Assembly (NCBI GenBank): GCA_947627535.1
Contig: CANQWM010000031.1
Location: forward strand, 1-37,663
DNA length: 37,663 bases
Origin: an uncultured Acetatifactor sp.
GTDB lineage: Bacteria > Bacillota > Clostridia > Lachnospirales > Lachnospiraceae
Reading direction: 5' to 3'
The position numbers and the translations under genes were made by a program. Positions 32,212 to 37,663 of this stretch are shown piece by piece (the stretch's first letter is position 1; each line of letters opens with the position of its first letter). The notes beneath the pieces are model-generated. The model was not told the DNA's origin, searched no databases, and saw only the letters and a list, made by a program, of their open reading frames with translations.

Positions 32212-35082
32212 TTACTGTGAATCCTCCTTCTCCAGCCAGTCTATCATCTCATGCAGCAGTTTTTCCGCCACATCATCTTCATACATCTTAAGCTGCCCCT
32301 GTATTTCCCTGAGCTTCAGCGTTTCATTCTCTCCCAGGTCATACTGCAGCAGAGAGTCTATGATATGCGCGCATTCCTTGGACCGGAAAGCCTCCAGTTT
32401 TTCCAGGGCCGTCTTCACTTCCCGAAGCAGCGCCTCCCCGTCGATGGTCATTTCTTCGCCGCCCCTGCCCTGGTCAGCCGCCGCCTGCCTCTGGTCCAGG
32501 AACTTCCGGATCTGTTCCACCTGCCTTGCATAGCAGGCAAGAAGCTCCGCCGAATGCATCTTAATAAAATCCACATCCCCCATGGTGGCCGCTTCCTCAT
32601 GCTCCCTGGCCTGAGCGGAAAGCTCCATGGCGCCCACATTGGCGGATGCGCTCTTCAGTCCATGCACTTCTATGCCGTAATTTTTGTAATCCTCTTTTTC
32701 CAGCAGTTCTTCCAGATAACGGCCCTTCCGCTGTCCGTCCATACAGTAAAGGTTCAGCAGCTCGATAAAATCCTCCACCTCGCCGGAATGATGCTTCTTC
32801 GCCTCTTCGATATCAATACCCGTAATGCGGATATCCTCAAATGTAATCTTTGGCTGGCTGTCGTCTGCCGGCTGCTGCGTCTGCATTTTCTTGTAAGCGT
32901 TGGGGATCCACCGGGAAAGCACCTCATTCAGAGGCTTCCTGTCAAGGGGCTTGGGAATAAAATCCTGAAATCCGTTGTTCAGGAACTTTTCCCTGACGCC
33001 TGCCATGGCGTTCGCCGTCAGCGCAATGATGATCGGCGACCGTCCATTCATGCCGCACTCCTCCCGGATGATCCTTGTGGCCTCGATTCCGTCCATCTCC
33101 GGCATCATGTGATCCATAAAGATCATGTTGAACTTGGTCTTGCGGACCATCTCAATCGCCTCCGGACCGCTGGCGGCTTCAAAAAGCTCAAAACCGTAAT
33201 TTTTCAGAAAACCGATGGCGACCTTCCTGTTGATCAGGTTATCGTCTACCACGAGCACCTTGTAGTTGCTTACCACAAAGGTATCCAAACGCTCCGATTC
33301 CTTCTGCGGCACATCCGGGATCTCATCCAGCGTCCGTCTGTCAATGATCTTCTGGGGCAGGGTGACGATAAAGGTGCTTCCTACACCGTAGGCGCTCTCC
33401 ACCTCAATGCCGCCTTTCATCAGCTGCACAAGGCGCCTGGTGATGGAAAGCCCGAGTCCCGTTCCCTCCACGCCTCTGTTCCGCCCGGAATCCACCTGTT
33501 TGAAATCCTCAAAGATTTTCTCCAGATTCTCCTGTTTAATGCCGACGCCGGTATCCTGGACACGGAACACGATATTTTCCATTTCCGGCTGGCTGCCGGG
33601 ATGTCCGCCCACGGAAATCTTGACAAAACCCTCCTTCGTAAATTTTACGGCGTTGTTCATAATATTAATCAGGATCTGCTTGATCCTGCCGTCGTCGCCG
33701 TAATATTTACAGGGAATAGACGTGTCAAATTCACAGATCAGCCGCAGGCCGCGCTGGGCAGCCGCGACCTTCATCATGTTCACGACCTCTTCCACAACGC
33801 CCTTGATATAATATTCCGCAGGTGCCAGCTCCATCTTGCCCGATTCCACCTTGGACAGATCCAGGATATCGTTTATGATGGTCAGAAGATTCTGGGCGGC
33901 CGCCTTGATATCGCAGGCGTAACCGTACACCTTACGGCCGCGGCTCTCTTCCATGATGATATCGCTTAAGCCCATAACAGCGTTCATGGGCGTTCTGATC
34001 TCATGGGACATGTTTGCAAGAAATTCGCTCTTGGTCAGGTTCGCCCGCTCCGCGTCCTCACGCACCTGCTTGATCTCTTCGATATAATTCCTTGTCTCCG
34101 TCACGTCGAAGACAATGACTACATACCCCTGGTTCCTGCCGTTCGCTCCCACGATCTGGCGGACATGGCTCTCATAATAGCGATTGTTCAGGCTGAAATT
34201 CCGCTGGGTCTCTTCCTCCAGCATAGCCTCCGGAAAGTCCTCCATGTTTTCGATGCTGTCTCCAACCGTCTGAAAACTAAGCTCCGTAAAGATCTCCGCC
34301 GCCGCGGGGTTGAAGCTGACGATACGCTTGTTCTCGTCCAGCATGATAACGCCGTCGTCCATGTTCCGCAGCACCGTGTCCGCGGCCTGACGGCTGAAAT
34401 CGTAATTCCGGCGGTTCCACACTGTAATGACCACCAAAGAAAGCGCTCCTCCCAGCACGGCCGGCGTAAAGTCGAAGCGCAGATACAGTTTCCATATGTA
34501 GGTAAAAAGCGCCAGAATGGGAAACAGGGAGATCAGGATAAAGCTTTTATACTTGCGTGCCTGTATTCTGTTGGGGCTGGTAACGCTGGCGTGGATAAGC
34601 GCATACAGGGACATGATGTACGGCAGCATATAAGCCACAAGGAAAAAGACGGCGTAACCGGGTCCGTAGGAAATATCCAGATAGGAACGGGTCCCCTCCT
34701 CCCTTACCAGCTCGATCTTCCGGAAGAAGAAGGTATGATACTCCGAAGTAAACACAGCCCCCAGCATAAGCAGATCGGCGATCAGAATAATCCGGATCAG
34801 CCTGATCGGCACCTTTTCATAGCAATACTGGAACATGAACCAGCAGTAGAGTATGGGGATAAACGTAACCCCCAGATACTGCATCTTCGTCGCGACGACA
34901 GCCGCCTCCAGCGTAGTCGCGGTGATCTCCAGAAGGTATCCCACATTCAGTACGATGGATCCCGTCACAAAAAGGCTCATCAACTTCTGCGCCCTGGATC
35001 CGTCTCCATTCAGCAAAAGCCCCAGCGCAATAAAAGTGATAAGGATCACAACTACCTGTAAGCCTGTTAAAAAGGTATACAT
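32212..35082 (-). CDS. Hybrid histidine kinase: 7TM sensor, PAS, HisKA, HATPase, receiver, Hpt, helical tail
   Basis: The 956-residue protein begins with about seven membrane helices (residues 4-222) of the 7TM kinase-sensor type. A PAS-like domain follows (about 232-330, VLRNMDDGVIMLDENKRIVSFN). HisKA carries FLANMSHEIRTPMNAVMG (His360), and the ATPase domain carries the N box near Asn476, DTGVGI and GTGLGLSI. A receiver domain has Asp657 (FMDHMMPEMDG) and Lys711. An Hpt domain has His807 in VHGLKSASANVGA. Residues 886-950 are the helical module also found twice in the downstream regulator. GGAGGTGG precedes the ATG. The parts give a complete His-Asp-His relay that could pass phosphate to the regulator. 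The signal is unknown. Confidence 0.95.
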   Translation of the reverse strand: MYTFLTGLQVVVILITFIALGLLLNGDGSRAQKLMSLFVTGSIVLNVGYLLEITATTLEAAVVATKMQYLGVTFIPILYCWFMFQYCYEKVPIRLIRIILIADLLMLGAVFTSEYHTFFFRKIELVREEGTRSYLDISYGPGYAVFFLVAYMLPYIMSLYALIHASVTSPNRIQARKYKSFILISLFPILALFTYIWKLYLRFDFTPAVLGGALSLVVITVWNRRNYDFSRQAADTVLRNMDDGVIMLDENKRIVSFNPAAAEIFTELSFQTVGDSIENMEDFPEAMLEEETQRNFSLNNRYYESHVRQIVGANGRNQGYVVIVFDVTETRNYIEEIKQVREDAERANLTKSEFLANMSHEIRTPMNAVMGLSDIIMEESRGRKVYGYACDIKAAAQNLLTIINDILDLSKVESGKMELAPAEYYIKGVVEEVVNMMKVAAAQRGLRLICEFDTSIPCKYYGDDGRIKQILINIMNNAVKFTKEGFVKISVGGHPGSQPEMENIVFRVQDTGVGIKQENLEKIFEDFKQVDSGRNRGVEGTGLGLSITRRLVQLMKGGIEVESAYGVGSTFIVTLPQKIIDRRTLDEIPDVPQKESERLDTFVVSNYKVLVVDDNLINRKVAIGFLKNYGFELFEAASGPEAIEMVRKTKFNMIFMDHMMPEMDGIEATRIIREECGMNGRSPIIIALTANAMAGVREKFLNNGFQDFIPKPLDRKPLNEVLSRWIPNAYKKMQTQQPADDSQPKITFEDIRITGIDIEEAKKHHSGEVEDFIELLNLYCMDGQRKGRYLEELLEKEDYKNYGIEVHGLKSASANVGAMELSAQAREHEEAATMGDVDFIKMHSAELLACYARQVEQIRKFLDQRQAAADQGRGGEEMTIDGEALLREVKTALEKLEAFRSKECAHIIDSLLQYDLGENETLKLREIQGQLKMYEDDVAEKLLHEMIDWLEKEDSQ
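32233..32427 (-). other. 65-residue helical module, copy A (kinase C terminus)
   Basis: Encodes kinase residues 886-950, after the Hpt domain. It is homologous by eye to the two copies in the response regulator. Confidence 0.65.
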
Positions 35083-35125
35083 ATCCCACCTCCGGCTCTG
35101 GAAAATACAAGATTTCCCTTGTAAT

Positions 35126-35154
35126 ATAGTAACAGTTTTACAGGCTTTTGTCTA
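35126..35154 (-). promoter_or_regulatory. Promoter for the hybrid kinase/regulator operon
   Basis: The minus strand reads TAGACA (35149-35154), 17 nt, then TACTAT (35126-35131), about 45 nt before the kinase ATG. It lies between the kinase gene and the tsf terminator. Confidence 0.55.
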
Positions 35155-35238
35155 TAGAAACTTATCTGTTTTTACTAAAGTTCGCCGGGATTATCCCTTC
35201 CACCCGGCCGCGCCGTCCGCCAGAACGCCAGGGGGCGG

Positions 35239-35271
35239 AAAAAAACAAAGCCGCCCCGGGGGCAGCCTTGT
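35239..35271 (-). terminator. Intrinsic terminator behind tsf
   Basis: A near-perfect GC-rich inverted repeat (35245-35271, centre CCCCGGGGG) is followed on the minus strand by seven T residues. The plus strand also has a T5 tract, so it may work in both directions. It closes the rpsB-tsf operon; pyrH and frr, which often follow, are not here. Confidence 0.9.
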
Positions 35272-35302
35272 TTTTCCTGCTGTTAAAATTCAACCGCGGT
35301 GG

Positions 35303-36241
35303 TCACGCATTCATCTGCGCCGCAACCTCTGCCGCAAAATCCTCCTGCTTCTTCTCCAGACCCTCTCCGGTCTCAAAGCGGACAAATCTTCTGACCTGAA
35401 GGTCTGCGCCGTTGGCCTTTGCTACCTGTGCCAGATACTGTGCGACGGTCTGTTTTCCGTCCTCCGCCTTTACATATACCTGCTCCAGAAGGCAGACCTC
35501 CTTCAGCTCCTTGTTCAGACGGCCTGCCACCGCACCCTCGATCACCTTTTCAGGCTTGCCTGCCATCTTGGGATCCTGGGCGATCTGAGCGGCGATGATC
35601 TCCTTCTCATGCGCCTTGAACTCCTCGGGTACATCGGAAGTCGCAACATACTTGGGAGACAGCGCCGCCACCTGCATGGCAATATTGGTAAGCGCCTCCT
35701 TCACGGCGTCATTCACCACATTGGTCTTTGCGTCCACGATCACGCCGATTCGTCCGCCGCCGTGCACATAGGACACGACGCAGCCGTCCTCGGCTACAAT
35801 CTTTTCAAATCTTCTGATGCTCAGCTTCTCGCCGATCACCGCAATCTTATCAACCAGCGCGTCCTTTACGGTCTTGGAACTGTCCTCGATCCAGGGCTCC
35901 TGCTGGAATGCATCCATATCAGGCGCATCAGACTCCACCGCCTGCCTGGCGACTGCCTCCACAAACTGCTGGAATGTCTCGTTTTTCGCGACAAAATCCG
36001 TCTCGGAATTTACCTCTACCACTGCGGCTGTGCTGTCACCCTTCACCGCGATACGGCAGATCCCCTCCGCCGCAATTCTTCCTTCCTTCTTGACAGCCTT
36101 CGCCTGACCGTTCTTTCTCAGGACCTCCACTGCCTCTTCCATATTTCCGTTGGTCTCGTTCAGAGCCTTCTTGCAATCCATCATGCCGGCGCCGGTCTGC
36201 TCACGCAGTTCCTTTACCATAGCTGCGGTAATCTCTGCCAT
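35303..36241 (-). CDS. tsf: Translation elongation factor Ts
   Basis: EF-Ts recycles EF-Tu by releasing GDP. The 312-residue protein has the N-terminal UBA-like domain (AAMVKELREQTGAGMMDCKKAL), the core with VEVNSETDFVAKNETFQQFV that contacts EF-Tu (TDFVAKN), and the long dimerisation-type core typical of full-length EF-Ts. I use the ATG seven bases after AAGGAG; an ATG two codons upstream lies too close to it. The gene follows rpsB by about 57 nt and is closed by a strong terminator. Confidence 0.97.
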   Translation of the reverse strand: MAEITAAMVKELREQTGAGMMDCKKALNETNGNMEEAVEVLRKNGQAKAVKKEGRIAAEGICRIAVKGDSTAAVVEVNSETDFVAKNETFQQFVEAVARQAVESDAPDMDAFQQEPWIEDSSKTVKDALVDKIAVIGEKLSIRRFEKIVAEDGCVVSYVHGGGRIGVIVDAKTNVVNDAVKEALTNIAMQVAALSPKYVATSDVPEEFKAHEKEIIAAQIAQDPKMAGKPEKVIEGAVAGRLNKELKEVCLLEQVYVKAEDGKQTVAQYLAQVAKANGADLQVRRFVRFETGEGLEKKQEDFAAEVAAQMNA

Positions 36242-36298
36242 TTTCATTCTCCTTCCGCCGCGCCTGCGGCCTGTCTGTTATAGGGACGGCACTGCTCC

Positions 36299-37066
36299 TT
36301 ACTCCTCTGCCTGCTCCGCCGCTTCCTCAATATCTTCGATTTCTCCGGATTCGGACGCCATTTCCTCCCCGGTATATACAGCCTCACCTTGATTTGCCTC
36401 GATCACCGCGTCAGCCATCTTGGCAACGATCAGCTTTACAGCCCTGATCGCATCATCGTTTCCGGGGATGATGTAATCCAGCTCCTCGGGATCGCAGTTT
36501 GTGTCACCGATGCCGATCAACGTGATTCCCAGCGCGTGCGCCTCCTGTACGCAGATCCTCTCCTTCTTGGGATCCACCACAAAAATCGCGTCGGGAACCC
36601 TGGTCATTTCCTTGATGCCCCCAAGGTTCTTTTCCAGCTTATCCCATTCCTTTTTCAGCGCGATGACTTCCTTCTTGGGAAGCACATCGAAGGTTCCGTC
36701 CTCAGACATCTTTTCGATGGCATGCAGTCTGGCAATACGGGAACGGATGGTCTTAAAGTTGGTGAGCATACCGCCCAGCCATCTTTCATTCACATAAAAC
36801 ATACCGCAGCGTTCTGCCTCGGTCTTTACGGCGTCCTGGGCCTGCTTCTTCGTTCCCACGAACAGGATGGTGCCGCCCTGTGCGGCGATCTCGGACACGG
36901 CTCTGTAAGCCTCGTCCACCTTCACCACCGACTTCTGCAGGTCGATGATATGGATCCCGTTTCTCTCGGTAAAGATATAGGGAGCCATCTTGGGGTTCCA
37001 TCTTCTGGTCTGGTGCCCGAAGTGTACGCCTGCCTCCAGCAGCTGCTTCATTGAAATAACGCTCAT
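36299..37066 (-). CDS. rpsB: 30S ribosomal protein S2
   Basis: S2 is a small-subunit protein at the neck of the 30S subunit. The 255-residue protein shows [19 protein letters not shown] at the start, [49 protein letters not shown] and [20 protein letters not shown] near the end of the fold. The last 30 residues are a strongly acidic Glu-rich tail, variable in the family. GGAGG lies at ideal spacing. It is the first gene of rpsB-tsf, with a promoter at 37218-37247 and a leader of about 145 nt that can fold into hairpins. Confidence 0.98.
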   Translation of the reverse strand: MSVISMKQLLEAGVHFGHQTRRWNPKMAPYIFTERNGIHIIDLQKSVVKVDEAYRAVSEIAAQGGTILFVGTKKQAQDAVKTEAERCGMFYVNERWLGGMLTNFKTIRSRIARLHAIEKMSEDGTFDVLPKKEVIALKKEWDKLEKNLGGIKEMTRVPDAIFVVDPKKERICVQEAHALGITLIGIGDTNCDPEELDYIIPGNDDAIRAVKLIVAKMADAVIEANQGEAVYTGEEMASESGEIEDIEEAAEQAEE

Positions 37067-37212
37067 TTTTTTACCTCCGTTTGGTTTTTCTTCCGCATCT
37101 TCCCGGGGAACAGCCGTTCCTCACCGAACCCGCGTCAGGATCCGGCTTTCTCCGCCGGCTACCCGTCCCAGGGCACCACCGGCGAATGGAAGTGCGTGTT
37201 TTTTTCGCAACA
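37067..37212 (-). promoter_or_regulatory. Structured 5' leader of rpsB
   Basis: The leader RNA of about 145 nt contains at least two short GC hairpins: GGAAC/GTTCC at 37107-37120 and CCGGC/GCCGG at 37142-37158. No leader T-tract terminator is visible before the ribosome site. Autoregulation by S2 through its leader is known in some bacteria; whether this leader does so is inference. Confidence 0.45.
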
Positions 37213-37217
37213 TTCGC

Positions 37218-37247
37218 ATTATAGCATACAAAAAGCCCTCCTGACAA
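37218..37247 (-). promoter_or_regulatory. rpsB-tsf promoter
   Basis: The minus strand reads TTGTCA (37242-37247), 18 nt, then TATAAT (37218-37223). The -35 lies in the loop and 3' stem of the upstream gene's terminator. Confidence 0.75.
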
Positions 37248-37256
37248 GGGCTTTTT
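37230..37256 (-). terminator. Compact terminator behind the MltG-like gene
   Basis: A 10-bp inverted repeat (37230-37239 with 37247-37256) closes a seven-base loop. Its outer pairs are A-T, so the U-tract is part of the stem. It lies about 30 nt after the stop codon of the partial gene and overlaps the rpsB promoter. Confidence 0.7.
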
Positions 37257-37285
37257 ACAATTTTGTACCATTCAATTCCATATCT

Positions 37286-37663
37286 CTATGCGATGATATC
37301 CGCGATCTCCTCCCAGGTCGCCCCCAGAGGGATCTCATAGGTTCCGGTCCGGATCGATTTGGAATACCCGTTGTCCACCAGATAGGCGTCAAATTCCCGG
37401 GCGTCTTCCACAAGGCCCGCCTCCTGCAGCCGGCGGCTCACCGTGTAGGAATTATCCCCCCGGACGATGACGATTCTGGCAGCATCCGGCGCGGGACTTA
37501 CGCTGGCGCTTCCCTCCGCCTCAGGGCGGTCCGTTCTTTCCGGCGAAGCCGTCGGCACGGGGCTTGGGCTGGCACTGGCGCTTCCCTCCGCCTCAGGGCG
37601 GTCCGTCCCTTCCGGCGAAGCCGTCGGCGCGGGGCTTGGGCTGGCACTGGCGCTTCCTTCCGC
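37286..37663 (-). CDS. Partial gene: Pro/Ser/Ala repeat linker plus MltG/YceG-like LysM-type domain
   Basis: The frame is open to the right edge, so the N terminus is missing. The visible part begins with 24-residue repeats rich in Ser, Ala, Pro, Glu and Thr (for example TASPERTDRPEAEG). The C-terminal 62 residues, with VIVRGDNSYTVSRRLQEAGL, FDAYLVDNGYSKSIRTGTY and GATWEEIADIIA, resemble the LysM-like N-terminal part of YceG/MltG lytic transglycosylases. The catalytic domain that normally follows is absent, as the protein ends here. It may be a wall- or membrane-attached protein that binds peptidoglycan. An internal GTG at 37558 lies inside the repeat and is not a credible start. Confidence 0.6.
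   Translation of the reverse strand, partial: AEGSASASPSPAPTASPEGTDRPEAEGSASASPSPVPTASPERTDRPEAEGSASVSPAPDAARIVIVRGDNSYTVSRRLQEAGLVEDAREFDAYLVDNGYSKSIRTGTYEIPLGATWEEIADIIA
37509..37663. repeat. 72-bp in-frame tandem repeat (two full copies and the start of a third)
   Basis: The plus-strand block beginning CTTCCCTCCGCC at 37509 recurs at 37581 and, as CTTCCTTCCGC, at 37653 where the window ends. The period is exactly 72 bp (24 codons) and the copies differ at only a few bases, so expansion is recent or maintained by recombination. It encodes the linker of the partial MltG-like gene. Confidence 0.93.

Noticed and set aside
32251..33969. 572-codon plus-strand frame opposite the hybrid kinase
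   Set aside because: Antisense of conserved HisKA, HATPase and receiver motifs; composition is unlike a real protein.

Overview
The window looks like chromosomal DNA of a Gram-positive, anaerobic gut-type Clostridium relative, most likely Lachnospiraceae (Clostridium cluster XIVa). The reasons are strong AGGAGG-type ribosome sites, TTGACA/TATAAT promoters, lipoboxes on solute-binding proteins, the secG-rnr-smpB-ssrA order known from Firmicutes, ferredoxin-type aldo/keto reductases, a FeoA-FeoB fusion and many G/C-ending codons. No phage, transposon, insertion sequence or CRISPR array was seen. Family assignments come from motif recognition by eye, not from a search.

Layout, left to right. 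Positions 1-210 carry tandem minus-strand promoters that fire out of the left edge, probably into a stable RNA operon. Positions 211-3189 are a response regulator, sensor kinase and lipoprotein operon. Positions 3266-7282 hold the ribosome-rescue and RNA-decay block: secG, rnr, smpB, ssrA (tmRNA) with its own strong promoter, a tRNA-Val six nucleotides behind it, and an unknown membrane protein. Next come enolase, an iron-sulfur aldo/keto reductase, a degenerate repeat tract, the ferrous-iron transporter FeoAB, a YczE/YitT-like membrane protein (+), phosphoglycerate mutase, a cation diffusion facilitator (+), a 12-copy 14-bp tandem array and a small metallopeptidase (+).

Positions 17045-26956 form the most unusual locus: six minus-strand genes that look like one operon. 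In transcription order they are a propeller/solute-binding lipoprotein, MalF- and MalG-type permeases, a long coiled-coil HlyD/MacA-type adaptor, a MacB-like periplasmic-core protein that lacks the FtsX membrane core, and a second propeller/solute-binding lipoprotein. No ATPase is encoded anywhere in the window.

Positions 27061-31159 hold a PHP phosphoesterase and a divergent 1039-residue protein that appears to fuse two GT-C glycosyltransferases. Positions 31346-35082 encode a hybrid 7TM histidine kinase with a C-terminal Hpt domain and a response regulator without a DNA-binding domain. Both carry the same apparently unnamed 65-residue helical module, once in the kinase and twice in the regulator. 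The window ends with tsf, rpsB with a structured leader, and the 3' part of a gene encoding an MltG/YceG-like domain behind 24-residue repeats.

The best candidates for something undescribed are the ATPase-less six-gene cluster and the module shared by the kinase and its regulator.
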